NCBI RefSeq assembly: GCF_004770995.1
Contig: NZ_RQHW01000065.1
Span: 107,833 to 171,832 of the forward strand
Direction of reading: 5' to 3'
Source of the DNA: Leptospira idonii
GTDB taxonomy: Bacteria; Spirochaetota; Leptospiria; Leptospirales; Leptospiraceae
DNA length: 64,000 nt
The notes under the pieces are model-generated. The model had not been told where the DNA came from and made no database searches. It worked only from the letters and a program-made list of their open reading frames with translations. Of this stretch, positions 47,889 to 57,250 are shown piece by piece (the first letter of the stretch is position 1; each line of letters starts with the position of its first letter). The translations under genes and the position numbers were made by a program.

Positions 47889-49136
47889 ATGAAGTTACAC
47901 CTTCAAAGAATAGGGATCTATATCGCCCTAGGTCTTCTGATTCTTGTTTTTTCAGAAATCACTCTCAGACTCCTCAATCCTCCCGCACTTCAATACTATA
48001 GAGATGTGAAATTACTGCACTCCTATCACCCGGACTACGGGGTGACCTTGGAGGCCAATGAAAGCAGATATGTTCGGCACTATGCGGATCTTTGGGAAGG
48101 GAGATTCACGACAAATTCCCTTGGACTGAGAGGGAAAAAAGAGCCGAACCAAAACGCGCCCAAACTTCTCTGCTTGGGAGACAGTATGGTGATGGGCTTC
48201 GGAGTTTCCGACGAAGATACATTTTGTTCGCTTCTGGACGGATTTCGTCTGGGCGAAAACACATATCAGTCCTTAAACCTGGGAGTGGATGCTTACGGCT
48301 CCCTCGGTTCCATGAAACGATTGAAAGATCTTTCTGGAAAACTAACAAACATTAAAGAAGTATTGTTTTTCATTTCTCCCAACGACTTCAGTATGCCTCA
48401 AGTATTGAGAGACCAAGGGATTCTTCCTGACGATGAGCTGGACTCACTTCATGAAAACGATGAAGAATGGAAACGTAATTTCAGAATCCAATTCGAAGCC
48501 ACTCGTTTGTCCTTTTTACTCCAAGCGATGAAACTAGGATTGGAGCAGACAAAAATTCTGCTGACGCAAACGAAACTATCCTCCTCGGCTGAATTTCATT
48601 CAGCAATATCGAATCCGTATCGTTATGTGATGGATTCTTTTTATAGAACTCCCAAACAGCCTGACTGTTCGAAAAAAACGAATGCGGGACCGGTTTGCCC
48701 GGAGCCTGTTCCCATTCAAGAGTTCACTTGCATCGACAAGGCGCCTTCTTCCGATTTGCTTCCTCCCCTTTCCGATGTAACCATTCATGCTTATGAGGAA
48801 ATGATCACACTTTCCCAAAAACACGGATTCAAACTGAGACCGGTGATCATTCCGATGCAGATAGAAGAATTGTTCTGCCATGTCAACGGGAAGTATCATC
48901 CTTTAGGCAATTATGCAATCAGAGCGGAAGCTTACTGGAAAACCAAAGGAATTCCAGTCATTAAACTCATGCCTTATATCAGCCGGATGTGCGGACAACC
49001 TTTTGTAAAAAAGGGGAAAAATAAAACAGCGGGAATCAAAGATTATTTTATCCCGGGAGACGGTCATCTTACAGTGATCGGAAACAAGTGGGTGGCTGAT
49101 GCCGTAAAACAAGAATTAGAGAAGGAATTCCGCTAA
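47889..49136 (+). CDS. second SGNH-hydrolase-like membrane-anchored protein
   Basis: 415 residues, also with an N-terminal membrane anchor (IGIYIALGLLILVFSEITLRLL). Block I CLGDSMVMGFGV has Ser99; block V GDGHLTVIGNKWVADAV has the Asp-x-His dyad. FISPNDF may serve as the Asn block. It is larger than the upstream paralogue and has an extra region with several cysteines (DCSKKTNAGPVC, FTCIDKAP). The stop overlaps the MBOAT start (TAATG), so it is the direct partner of the acyltransferase. Confidence 0.82.
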   Translation: MKLHLQRIGIYIALGLLILVFSEITLRLLNPPALQYYRDVKLLHSYHPDYGVTLEANESRYVRHYADLWEGRFTTNSLGLRGKKEPNQNAPKLLCLGDSMVMGFGVSDEDTFCSLLDGFRLGENTYQSLNLGVDAYGSLGSMKRLKDLSGKLTNIKEVLFFISPNDFSMPQVLRDQGILPDDELDSLHENDEEWKRNFRIQFEATRLSFLLQAMKLGLEQTKILLTQTKLSSSAEFHSAISNPYRYVMDSFYRTPKQPDCSKKTNAGPVCPEPVPIQEFTCIDKAPSSDLLPPLSDVTIHAYEEMITLSQKHGFKLRPVIIPMQIEELFCHVNGKYHPLGNYAIRAEAYWKTKGIPVIKLMPYISRMCGQPFVKKGKNKTAGIKDYFIPGDGHLTVIGNKWVADAVKQELEKEFR

Positions 49137-50566
49137 TGTTATTTAACTCCACACATTATTTTATTTTCGCACCGATCGTAATTCTATTCTACTTCACCAT
49201 CCCGAAACGTTTCCAAGGGTTATGGCTTTTCGTAGTCAGTCTTTATTTCTATGCGATCTTCAAAGTCCCTTTTCTCATACTATTGATATTTTCCTTCGTT
49301 CTCACCAAACTTGCGGTAGATGCAATGGAGAAAGCGGTATCCCGTATATGGAAGATATTCTGGTTGAACGTCTCCATCTGGGGAAACCTGGGACTACTAT
49401 TCGTATTCAAATATTTGGATTTTTCCATTTCCGTTTGGAACACCTTCCTCGGATTTGAACCATGTGATCCTGAATACGTATCCGCATTGGGAATTATGCT
49501 TCCGATGGGAATCAGTTTTTTCACCCTGCAAGCAGTCTCCTATGCGGTAGACGTCTATAGAGGGACGGTCACTCCCGCAAAGTCGGTATTTCACTTCGGA
49601 CTCTTTCTCTCCTTTTTTCCTCAGTTGGTTGCAGGACCCATCCTTAAAGCGACGGATGTACTCCACCAATTTTTAGAACCGAAAGAATTCCAAAAAGACA
49701 ACCTCATTCGAGGACTCAAACAATTGTTTTGGGGTGTTTTCAAAAAGACATTCATCGCTGATCCTATTTCTTATGCCATCGATCCGGTTTACGGAGATCC
49801 TACTTCTTACAGTGGAATTGCAATGTGGGTGGCTGCCAGTTTGTTTGCAGTGCAGGTCTATTGCGATTTCTCGGGATATTCCGACATTGCCATAGGAACA
49901 GGAAGGATCATGGGATTCCATATTCCTAAAAACTTCGACAGACCTTTCCTTGCGGGGACTCTCAGCGAACTTTGGAGAAGATGGCATATTTCCTTCACTA
50001 CATGGCTGAGAGAATACATCTACATTACCTTAGGTGGGAACAGAAGAGGTGAATTCATCACCTATATCAATTTATTTATGACCACATTCGTTTCCGGGAT
50101 TTGGCATGGAGCCGACTGGACCTATATCATCTGGGGAGCGACACATTCCGGAATGATGGTAGTGGAAAGATTCGTATTCAAATCACAAGCGATCAAAAAC
50201 GCATGGGACAAAGTTCCCCGCACCTTACAGCCGATTTATCCTTTGACGATTTTCATATTCACTATGTTTTTCTTCAGGGCCAAACCGACAGCGGAAGTTC
50301 CTAGCGGACTCAAAATCGCAACGATGATGATCGATAGAGCGTTTCATTTTGTGGACGGGAACATGCCTGATGTTCCTCTCTCTCTCGTTGCAGTGATCGG
50401 AGTTTTATTTTTAATCGATATCCTGCAGAACCAAAAAGAAGACAGATTCGATTTTATCATGAACAAACCTTTGGTGCTTTATACGGTTTGTGGAGTGATG
50501 TATGTGACTGCGTTTTTGATCTACAGCGTCACAGTATCCAGCCCTTTCCTATACTTTCAATTCTAA
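49136..50566 (+). CDS. MBOAT-family O-acyltransferase (AlgI/DltB type)
   Basis: 476 residues with ten or more membrane segments. MBOAT blocks are clear: the LPMGISFFTLQAVSYAVDVYRG segment, FFPQLVAGPILKATD, CDFSGYSDIAIGTGRIMGF, FWRRWH-like LWRRWHISFTTWLREYIYITLGGNRRG, and the catalytic histidine in FVSGIWHGADWTYIIWG. It moves an acyl group across the inner membrane for transfer to an extracytoplasmic acceptor. Coupled to an SGNH gene; the acceptor may be LPS O-antigen or another surface polysaccharide (inference). Confidence 0.93.
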   Translation: MLFNSTHYFIFAPIVILFYFTIPKRFQGLWLFVVSLYFYAIFKVPFLILLIFSFVLTKLAVDAMEKAVSRIWKIFWLNVSIWGNLGLLFVFKYLDFSISVWNTFLGFEPCDPEYVSALGIMLPMGISFFTLQAVSYAVDVYRGTVTPAKSVFHFGLFLSFFPQLVAGPILKATDVLHQFLEPKEFQKDNLIRGLKQLFWGVFKKTFIADPISYAIDPVYGDPTSYSGIAMWVAASLFAVQVYCDFSGYSDIAIGTGRIMGFHIPKNFDRPFLAGTLSELWRRWHISFTTWLREYIYITLGGNRRGEFITYINLFMTTFVSGIWHGADWTYIIWGATHSGMMVVERFVFKSQAIKNAWDKVPRTLQPIYPLTIFIFTMFFFRAKPTAEVPSGLKIATMMIDRAFHFVDGNMPDVPLSLVAVIGVLFLIDILQNQKEDRFDFIMNKPLVLYTVCGVMYVTAFLIYSVTVSSPFLYFQF

Positions 50567-50574
50567 GGAAGGAC

Positions 50575-50606
50575 AAAAAAATAGGGGATCTCTCCCCTAT
50601 TTTCAG
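50575..50606. terminator. bidirectional terminator between MBOAT and lemA
   Basis: AAAATAGGGGA (50578-50588) pairs perfectly over 11 bases with TCCCCTATTTT (50593-50603) around a four-base loop TCTC. An A-run on the left and T-run on the right give termination for both converging genes. Confidence 0.88.
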
Positions 50607-50630
50607 ATCTCGAAATGAATGTTTCGAATT

Positions 50631-51221
50631 TTAGAATTCTACTTTCGGAGCATTCTCTACAGCCTTTACATCTTCCACAGTAAAGTTCGGCTTTGCATCA
50701 TAACCGAATGCTTTTGCTGTGAGGACAGCAGGAAATTGTCGAATGTAAATGTTGAATTCTTTCGTTGCAGTGATGAAACGATTTCTAGCAACAGTCACTC
50801 TGTTTTCCGTTCCTTCCAACTGTGATTTTAAATCCAAAAACAACTGATCCGCTTTCAATTGAGGATAGTTTTCTTGAACCATCAACAAACGGGAAATAGC
50901 CGAACCTAATTGGTCTTGAGATTGAGTGAACTTTTTGAAAGCGTCAGGGTTGTTGATCAACTCAGGAGTCGCTTGGATGCTTCCCAACTTGGCACGAGCC
51001 TCGGCGATATCTTTCATGATCTCTTTTTCGTGCTGCATGTAACCTTTCGTAGCAGCAATCAAATTCGGTATAAGATCTTCTCTTCTTTTGTATTGGTTCA
51101 GAACCTCAGACCAAGAAGCAGTGACCTCTTCATCCAATTCTTGAATGCGGTTGTAACCGCAATTCGTAAGGGAAAGTACAAGCACTACGGCTAAGGACAA
51201 TCTTTGAACAATTTGTATCAT
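50631..51221 (-). CDS. lemA: LemA family lipoprotein
   Basis: 196 residues. Signal peptide with lipobox SLTNC (Cys21), then GYNRIQELDEEVTASWSEVLNQYKRREDLIPNLI, the signature LemA start, a four-helix body, and RNRFITATKEFNIYIRQFP near the end. LemA proteins are membrane-linked helical bundles with an extracytoplasmic bundle; the function is still unclear. The gene is monocistronic, bounded by a terminator. Confidence 0.93.
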   Translation of the reverse strand: MIQIVQRLSLAVVLVLSLTNCGYNRIQELDEEVTASWSEVLNQYKRREDLIPNLIAATKGYMQHEKEIMKDIAEARAKLGSIQATPELINNPDAFKKFTQSQDQLGSAISRLLMVQENYPQLKADQLFLDLKSQLEGTENRVTVARNRFITATKEFNIYIRQFPAVLTAKAFGYDAKPNFTVEDVKAVENAPKVEF

Positions 51222-51277
51222 GGAGTGTGTTTTACCTACTCCTTAGAGTCTAGGCAACTCGAATTCGGAAAAAAAAG

Positions 51278-52432
51278 TTAGTATCGAAAGCGTTTTGAGG
51301 CCAAAATCCAATTTTTTTCCTCAATTTCGAGATAAGATTTCAGATCGGAGTCGGTCATTTGGCCCGCCAAGTAGGAAAGAATTTTCCGATCCCCCGCCAA
51401 AAGTTCGATGGCTGGTTTGTCGGAGCGGAATTCATAAACCCCTTTCAAGTATTCGAATTCGGGAAAAAGTTCGGAAACTTGCCTCAGGAAAAACAAGGTA
51501 AAATACAAAGAATGGAACTTTTTAGGTTTTTCCACTAAAAGCTGATACCCTTCGCAAATCTGCCCTTGGAATTTATGAAAGGTAGGGAGAAAACGAAGAG
51601 GCCGAAGCAGAACCGAGGAAGATTGATGTTTGGAAAGTCTTTTGTCCAATTCTTCTTTGGCTTTTCCTTTCAGATAAGGCGCTCCGAAAGTTTCGAACGG
51701 TTTTGTGGTTCCTCTTCCTTCGGAAAGATTGGTTCCTTCCAAAAGACACTGCCCCGGATACACATAACAAGTAGTTTGTGAAGGAATGTTCGGAGAAGGA
51801 GGAATCCAAAGACTAGGATTGTATTTTTTAGGATGATACACTCCCGAGGAAATCACAGCCAATTCCACATTCAACTGAAAGGTTTCGTTATAATAATTCA
51901 AAAGCCCTGCGGGCGTTAAACCGTGTCTATGCGGAACGGAACGAACTCCCACGAAAGATTCAAACTCCTGCGAAAGAGGAGTTCCTTCTACAGCATCTCC
52001 TATCGGGTTCGGAGAATCGACTACGATGAAAAGAGGGGCCTTGCCTGTATTCTTTTTCAGTCGGGAAACTGCATCTAACATATAGTAGGCAGTAGTCAAA
52101 AAAGTGTAATAACGAGAACCCACATCCCTGATATCTATGATCAGAATGTCTAGTTTTTGCAGAACTTCTTGTTTGGGTACAAGACTCTCTTCCGTATCTC
52201 CGTAAAGATTTACTATATTGCAGTCTCCGAACAGATATTGAAGATCGGAACCGCTCACTTGATCCTGCAACTCCGCAAACAATCCGTGTTCGGGAAGAAA
52301 CAAGGTGTCTATTTTGAGATATTCGGAATAGGATAAAAAATGATATTTGCGATTCCAGCCGAATGCACTTTGATTGGTGAGAATTCCCGCCTTACAGCCG
52401 CTTAACTTAGATAGGTTCTTAATAAATTTCAT
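51278..52432 (-). CDS. NamZ-like (DUF1343) exo-beta-N-acetylmuramidase family protein
   Basis: 384 residues. KAGILTNQSAFGWN, LFLPEHGLFAELQDQVSGSD, DILIIDIRDVGSRYYTFLTT and the VVDSPNPIG block are diagnostic of DUF1343, whose characterised member NamZ (GH171) removes N-acetylmuramic acid from muropeptides. No signal peptide is visible, so a cytoplasmic muropeptide-recycling role is possible. It overlaps tyrA by 14 bases at the end of a long operon. Confidence 0.9.
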   Translation of the reverse strand: MKFIKNLSKLSGCKAGILTNQSAFGWNRKYHFLSYSEYLKIDTLFLPEHGLFAELQDQVSGSDLQYLFGDCNIVNLYGDTEESLVPKQEVLQKLDILIIDIRDVGSRYYTFLTTAYYMLDAVSRLKKNTGKAPLFIVVDSPNPIGDAVEGTPLSQEFESFVGVRSVPHRHGLTPAGLLNYYNETFQLNVELAVISSGVYHPKKYNPSLWIPPSPNIPSQTTCYVYPGQCLLEGTNLSEGRGTTKPFETFGAPYLKGKAKEELDKRLSKHQSSSVLLRPLRFLPTFHKFQGQICEGYQLLVEKPKKFHSLYFTLFFLRQVSELFPEFEYLKGVYEFRSDKPAIELLAGDRKILSYLAGQMTDSDLKSYLEIEEKNWILASKRFRY

Positions 52433-53327
52433 GAGTTTTTTGAATTTTCTCTTTGGAAAGAAGAGACTCCTTCCAAAATTCCGTGATTCGATCTCGGTCC
52501 AAAGGATGAGACGGATGAAAAGCCTCAGTTACTTGTTCCAATTCCGATTTCAGGTTTTTTAAAGATTCGTAAATTTGATTCTGGTTTTCCTGAAAAATAG
52601 AAAGCCACATCTCTAAATTCGATCCGGCGATTCTGGACATATCCCGAAACCCTCCTCCCGTAATGGGACGAGGCGCTTCCGAAACTTGTTTGTTTACGAC
52701 AGGATTTCCAATTGCAGTTTGAACCAACAAAGAAGAAACCAGATGAGGAAGATGGGAAAGATAAGCCAAGGTTTCGTCATGTTCCTTCGCTTCCATATCC
52801 AAAGTCCAACACCCTATGGCTTCCCAAAACATCCGAATTTCATCCGCAATGCCCGACTGAAGGCCGTTTGGTGAAGTTACAATACAGAGTTTTTCCTCGT
52901 ATAAATTCTCTTTTGCGGCGCCAGGCCCTGAATGTTCCGAACCGCACATAGGATGAGAAGAAACATAACGATGAGATTCATTTGAAAATTTTTTATGAAC
53001 CGCATCGATGATCGTTTTTTTAGTGGAGCCTAGATCCGTATAGATCGTTTGAGAATGGGAATTTAAGTTTTGGATATGATGGATTACTGAATGAACGGGA
53101 GTTGCGAAAATAACCAAATCATATTCTTCGAATTTACGATTTTGAAAAAACTCCTCTTCCAGAAAAACGAAGTCGGAGATGTTCTGTTTGAGAATCACAT
53201 CCTTGGATGCTTCGGAGCGTACGACTCCTGTGGTCTTTGCCGTTTTGATTTTTTTTCTTATGGCAAGGGAGAGAGATCCTCCCATCAAACCCATCCCGAA
53301 GATCAGGATGTTTTTCCATTCTCTCAT
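52419..53327 (-). CDS. tyrA: prephenate dehydrogenase
   Basis: 302 residues. N-terminal NAD(P)-binding GMGLMGGSLSLAIRK, then YTDLGSTKKTIIDAV, the substrate-binding SSHPMCGSEHSG, and the helical C-terminal domain with HDETLAYLSHLPHLVSSLL. Oxidatively decarboxylates prephenate to 4-hydroxyphenylpyruvate for tyrosine. No ACT or chorismate mutase domain is attached. Overlaps pheA by four bases (ATGA). Confidence 0.95.
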   Translation of the reverse strand: MREWKNILIFGMGLMGGSLSLAIRKKIKTAKTTGVVRSEASKDVILKQNISDFVFLEEEFFQNRKFEEYDLVIFATPVHSVIHHIQNLNSHSQTIYTDLGSTKKTIIDAVHKKFSNESHRYVSSHPMCGSEHSGPGAAKENLYEEKLCIVTSPNGLQSGIADEIRMFWEAIGCWTLDMEAKEHDETLAYLSHLPHLVSSLLVQTAIGNPVVNKQVSEAPRPITGGGFRDMSRIAGSNLEMWLSIFQENQNQIYESLKNLKSELEQVTEAFHPSHPLDRDRITEFWKESLLSKEKIQKTHEIY

Positions 53328-54412
53328 CCAAACTGTCCTGCGGAAGGGTATGATCCCAATAGTTTAAAGACAGTGCACTCTTCTTCGATCGATTTCAGTA
53401 AAGAAGCGATTTTCGGATCGGACTTGTGTCCCAGAAAATCGATGAAAAAATGATATTCCCAAAGGTTTCTTTTCAAAGGTCTGGACTCTATTTTGGAAAG
53501 ATTGATATTAGCTTCATTAAACTTTTGTAATACGGAAAACAATGCACCTGTTTTGTTGGGAAGAGAGAATACGAGTGAAGTTTTGTCTAGCCCGGTTCTA
53601 GGGCATTCCGTTTTACCGATCACAAGAAAACGAGTGGTGTTGCCGGAATAATCCTCGATTCCCTCATGGATGAGTTCCAATCCGTATTGTTCCCCTGCAA
53701 TTTTGGAGGCGATGGCAAGTCCGTCCTTTCTTTCCGCAACCAATTTGGCAGCCATAGCAGTGGAAGAAGTTTCTATGATTTCCGCATGAGAAAGGTTAGC
53801 TGAGATCCAATTGCGGCATTGTTCATTTCCGATTCGAATTCCGTAGATCTTTTTCACTGACTTCAGATCTTTTTCAAAACCGAGAAGTGAAAAACTGATT
53901 CGTTGGTAATGTTCCGAATAAATTTTAACTCCCGTTTCCAAAAACATATCCAGAGTGGAACTGACTTGACCTTCCGTTGAATTTTCCACAGGAACCACCC
54001 CGTAGTCCAATTTTTCGGAATCCACCTCTCTAAATACATCGGGGATGGTGGGTTGAGGGAATGAGTCGATGGAAGAACCGAATTTCGAACGAAGCGCTTC
54101 GTGGGAAAAACTTCCTTCCGGGCCTAAAAAACCGATGCGTAACGGATGTTCTAAGGCGATAGTTCCTGACATCATCTCTCTATAAATGGCACGGATGACG
54201 GATGCAGGAAGAGGGCCTTGGGATCTGGAAGAAACTTTTTCATACACGTCCCTTTCCCTATCCGGCCTATAAATAGGATCACCTGCATTTCTTTTGACCC
54301 TGCCGATCTCTTGTGCGAATTCGGCTCTTTTCTGGATCAAAGAAATGATTTGTCCGTCTAACTGATCTATTTCGGAACGTATCTTTTGTAATTCTTCTTC
54401 GGGAGAACTCAT
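53324..54412 (-). CDS. pheA: bifunctional chorismate mutase / prephenate dehydratase
   Basis: 362 residues in P-protein order: AroQ chorismate mutase helices (about 1-85; IRSEIDQLDGQIISLIQKRAEFA), prephenate dehydratase (about 90-270; GFLGPEGSFSHEA, VPVENSTEGQVSSTLDMF), and a C-terminal ACT domain (about 280-360; PNKTGALFSVLQKFNEANINLSKIESRP) for phenylalanine feedback. Overlaps scpB by four bases. Confidence 0.97.
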   Translation of the reverse strand: MSSPEEELQKIRSEIDQLDGQIISLIQKRAEFAQEIGRVKRNAGDPIYRPDRERDVYEKVSSRSQGPLPASVIRAIYREMMSGTIALEHPLRIGFLGPEGSFSHEALRSKFGSSIDSFPQPTIPDVFREVDSEKLDYGVVPVENSTEGQVSSTLDMFLETGVKIYSEHYQRISFSLLGFEKDLKSVKKIYGIRIGNEQCRNWISANLSHAEIIETSSTAMAAKLVAERKDGLAIASKIAGEQYGLELIHEGIEDYSGNTTRFLVIGKTECPRTGLDKTSLVFSLPNKTGALFSVLQKFNEANINLSKIESRPLKRNLWEYHFFIDFLGHKSDPKIASLLKSIEEECTVFKLLGSYPSAGQFG

Positions 54413-55074
54413 GTTGGATCCTCCTCTGAGGAATCGGGAAGAGCCGCTTCTTCTTGCAGCTCTTCAGGAAGAGATGTTTTATCAAAATCGGGACTGATTT
54501 CGTCTTCCGCATCGGAAACAACGATGGAATCGGGAGTGAAATCCTCAAACTTGAGTTCTTTGACTTCCACGGGAGTCGGTAGATCTGCCAGTTTGCTCAA
54601 ACCGAAATGGAGAAGAAACTCACTTGTGGTTCCGTACAAAGTAGGCCTGCCGGGAACTTCTTTTTGTCCCACAGCTTTGACTAATTTTTTAGAAATCAAA
54701 CTGGCAACCATAGCCCTGGAGGAAACTCCCCTGATTTCGTCTAACTCTGTCAATGTGATCGGCTGTTTGTATGCTATGATGGCGAGAGTGTCCAGAGTTC
54801 CTCTGGAGAGAGTTTCCCTTTTTTTATCTTTGAATATATGAGACAGTGCTTCGCTGTACAATTGATTGGTGATGAACTGGTAACCGCCTGCGATTTCTCT
54901 CAAGAGAAAACCGCCTTCTTTTTCGCTGTAATCCAAAATCAATTCATCTAATAATTCTCTGGCTTCTGTCTTTTCGATTCCTGCGGACTTGGCAAGGGAA
55001 GAAAGTTTGATCGGATCCGACGATAAAAAGAGCAGAGCTTCCAAAAGCCCTTTTGTGTATTTACGATCTTCCAA
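54409..55074 (-). CDS. scpB: segregation and condensation protein ScpB
   Basis: 221 residues. Tandem winged helices with the family blocks LEALLFLSSDPIKLSSLAK, LRGGYQ-like LREIAGGYQFIT, and LDTLAIIAYKQPITLTELDEIRGV, GRPTLYGTT. The C-terminal about 45 residues are acidic and variable. A kleisin-associated subunit of the SMC-ScpA-ScpB condensin. Three bases downstream of scpA. Confidence 0.96.
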   Translation of the reverse strand: MEDRKYTKGLLEALLFLSSDPIKLSSLAKSAGIEKTEARELLDELILDYSEKEGGFLLREIAGGYQFITNQLYSEALSHIFKDKKRETLSRGTLDTLAIIAYKQPITLTELDEIRGVSSRAMVASLISKKLVKAVGQKEVPGRPTLYGTTSEFLLHFGLSKLADLPTPVEVKELKFEDFTPDSIVVSDAEDEISPDFDKTSLPEELQEEAALPDSSEEDPT

Positions 55075-55077
55075 AAC

Positions 55078-55821
55078 CTAAGCAACCTTAACGATTTTAA
55101 TTTCGCCGAACACTTTGTGCTGAACGACTTTGCAGATACGGATCTTCACCGTTTCCAACACGGCTAAAAAAGCTGCCACGACTTCTTTTTTCTCGGGAGA
55201 ATCCGTTTGGAAGATATCCAGAAAATGAACTTCTCCTCTTTCCTGAAGAAGTTTCTGCAGATATTCCATTTTATCTTCTACGGAATATTGTTGGTGACCT
55301 TCGTAAATAGGAGGAGGCAATTCCTCGTTCGAAGATTCCCTTTCTAAAATGGAATTGAATGCGGAAATTAAATCCACCAAACTTACATCCAGCCAAGTTT
55401 CTTCATCTTCCAAAACTTGATTGGTTTCTCTTGTGAACATACCCGCAGTGATGCGGTCCAGTTCCGCCAGTTTTTGGCCGGCCATTTGGAATTTTTTGTG
55501 TTCCAAAAGTTTATCAACAAGTTCTTTCGGAAGTGGTGGATCGTAGTCTTCTTCCTCAAAACCGGGATCGGGAAGAAGAGCTTTCGATTTCAAATAAACA
55601 AGATGAGATGCCATTACGGCAAACTCTGAAGTCAGCTCAATCGACAAAGATTGACTCGTTCTTAAAAATTGAATGAAATCCGAAGTAATGCGAGAGAGGG
55701 ATACTTCGAAGATATCAACCTTATAACTATCGATTAAGCTCCAAAGAACACTGATTGGTCCTTCCGTGAGCCCTCCGTCCTGGTTGTTCCACCGGACAAC
55801 AAATTCCGGAGTCTGCGACAC
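55078..55821 (-). CDS. scpA: segregation and condensation protein ScpA (kleisin)
   Basis: 247 residues. GGLTEGPISVLWSLIDSYKVDIFEVSLSRIT and FAVMASHLVYLKSKALLPDP match the conserved N-terminal ScpA blocks that bind SMC, and the C-terminal winged helix (RGEVHFLDIFQ, VVAAFLAVLETVKIRICKVVQ) is present. Bridges the SMC heads in bacterial condensin. It starts only four bases after cheY, an unusual neighbour. Confidence 0.95.
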   Translation of the reverse strand: MSQTPEFVVRWNNQDGGLTEGPISVLWSLIDSYKVDIFEVSLSRITSDFIQFLRTSQSLSIELTSEFAVMASHLVYLKSKALLPDPGFEEEDYDPPLPKELVDKLLEHKKFQMAGQKLAELDRITAGMFTRETNQVLEDEETWLDVSLVDLISAFNSILERESSNEELPPPIYEGHQQYSVEDKMEYLQKLLQERGEVHFLDIFQTDSPEKKEVVAAFLAVLETVKIRICKVVQHKVFGEIKIVKVA

Positions 55822-55825
55822 GAAA

Positions 55826-56188
55826 TTAGATTCCTAAAGCTTTTGCTGCTGCTTGTTGTAGTCGTTCCGGAGGGAAAGGTTTCACAACAAAATCCTTAAC
55901 GCCCATTTTGATCGCTTTCGCAAGCAGATCTTCTTGTCCGAGGGCGGTTACCATAATGATCTTAGCTGCTGCGTCGAACTTAATGATTTCCTTGGTTGCT
56001 TCGATCCCGTCTTTTTCGCGCATGGTGATGTCCATAGTCACTAAATCGGGTTTGAGATTTTTGTATTGTTCCACGGCAATGTTTCCATTTTCCGCTTCTC
56101 CTACGATTTCATGACCTGCGCCAACTAACGCATCTTTTACAAGCGTACGCATAAACTTAGCGTCATCTACAACTAAAATTCTTGCCAT
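55826..56188 (-). CDS. cheY: CheY-type single-domain response regulator
   Basis: 120 residues. The acidic pocket DD at residues 8-9, phospho-acceptor Asp53 (LVTMDITMREKDG), Thr in VTALG and Lys103-region VVKPF are intact; there is no output domain. It should carry the phosphate from CheA to the flagellar switch. It lies three bases downstream of cheB and four ahead of scpA. Confidence 0.95.
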   Translation of the reverse strand: MARILVVDDAKFMRTLVKDALVGAGHEIVGEAENGNIAVEQYKNLKPDLVTMDITMREKDGIEATKEIIKFDAAAKIIMVTALGQEDLLAKAIKMGVKDFVVKPFPPERLQQAAAKALGI

Positions 56189-56191
56189 TTT

Positions 56192-57250
56192 TTAATTCCC
56201 TCTCGTTTTCAATAATTCAATCATCTTCGGAACAATTTCTTCCAAAGGTAACACAAAATCAATGCCACCTAACTCGACCGCAACACGGTTCATTCCGTAA
56301 ACCACCGATGTCGGCTCATCCTGCGCAAAAGTGACTCCACCTTTCGCCCGAATGTTAGAAATGGATTGAGAACCGTCTCTTCCCATTCCCGTCATAATAA
56401 CAGACATTAAATGATTTGCTCCGTAGACTTCCGCCATCGAATCGAATAAAACTTCTATCGAAGGTCTGTGACCGTTGACCGGCCCGCTCTGATGCAATTC
56501 GATTACCTTCGCATTGTCCTTAGAGACAACACGCATTTGATAATCACCGGGAGCGATATATGCTTTCCCCGGCTCTATAATGTCGCCGTTTTCCGCTTCT
56601 TTTACTTTGATTTTGCTGAGAGAATTCAATCTTTCCGCAAAAGCTTTCGTAAAACCCGCCGGCATATGCTGCACCACAAGAATGGGCTTTGCAAAATCGG
56701 CAGGAAGTGCGCTGAATAAAGTCTGCAGCGCTTTCGGTCCGCCTGTGGACGTCCCAATTCCGATAGCGTTTACTGAGACTGGTTTTTGAAAACTTTTATT
56801 TCCCGGAACTTCGTGAACTATCTTAACAGGGGGTTTGATGCTTGCCTGACGGGAGTCGAGAAATCCCTTAATTTTCCCGGAGAGAACATCGGCGATTTCT
56901 TCCGGCGAAAATTGATTTCCACTGGAAGGTTTCGGAACGAAATCGATAGCACCTAACTCCAATGCTCTAAAAGTAGCATCTGCTCCATGCTGCGTAAGAA
57001 CGGACAACATAATGACTGCGGAAGGAAGTCTTTTCTTTTTGATTTCCGCAAGTGCAGTCAATCCATCCATGATAGGCATTTCGATATCGAGGATGATGAA
57101 ATCGGGTTTCAATTTCTCTGCGAGTTCAATGCAGTCGACGCCGGTTTTTCCGGTGGCGACGATATGAAATCCGTCCTTTTTCTCTAGAACATCACTTAGG
57201 ATGTTCCGTACCAAAAGAGAATCGTCTATGATTGCGATATTCGTTGCCAT
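56192..57250 (-). CDS. cheB: chemotaxis methylesterase/deamidase CheB
   Basis: 352 residues. Receiver domain (IDDSLLVRN, phospho-acceptor in IILDIEMPIMDG) joined by a linker to the methylesterase domain with the catalytic triad motifs GIGTSTGGPKAL (Ser), VVQHMPAGFTKAFAERL (His) and TGMGRDG (Asp). It removes methyl groups from chemoreceptors for adaptation. Start overlaps cheA stop by one base. No cheR is in the window. Confidence 0.97.
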   Translation of the reverse strand: MATNIAIIDDSLLVRNILSDVLEKKDGFHIVATGKTGVDCIELAEKLKPDFIILDIEMPIMDGLTALAEIKKKRLPSAVIMLSVLTQHGADATFRALELGAIDFVPKPSSGNQFSPEEIADVLSGKIKGFLDSRQASIKPPVKIVHEVPGNKSFQKPVSVNAIGIGTSTGGPKALQTLFSALPADFAKPILVVQHMPAGFTKAFAERLNSLSKIKVKEAENGDIIEPGKAYIAPGDYQMRVVSKDNAKVIELHQSGPVNGHRPSIEVLFDSMAEVYGANHLMSVIMTGMGRDGSQSISNIRAKGGVTFAQDEPTSVVYGMNRVAVELGGIDFVLPLEEIVPKMIELLKTRGN

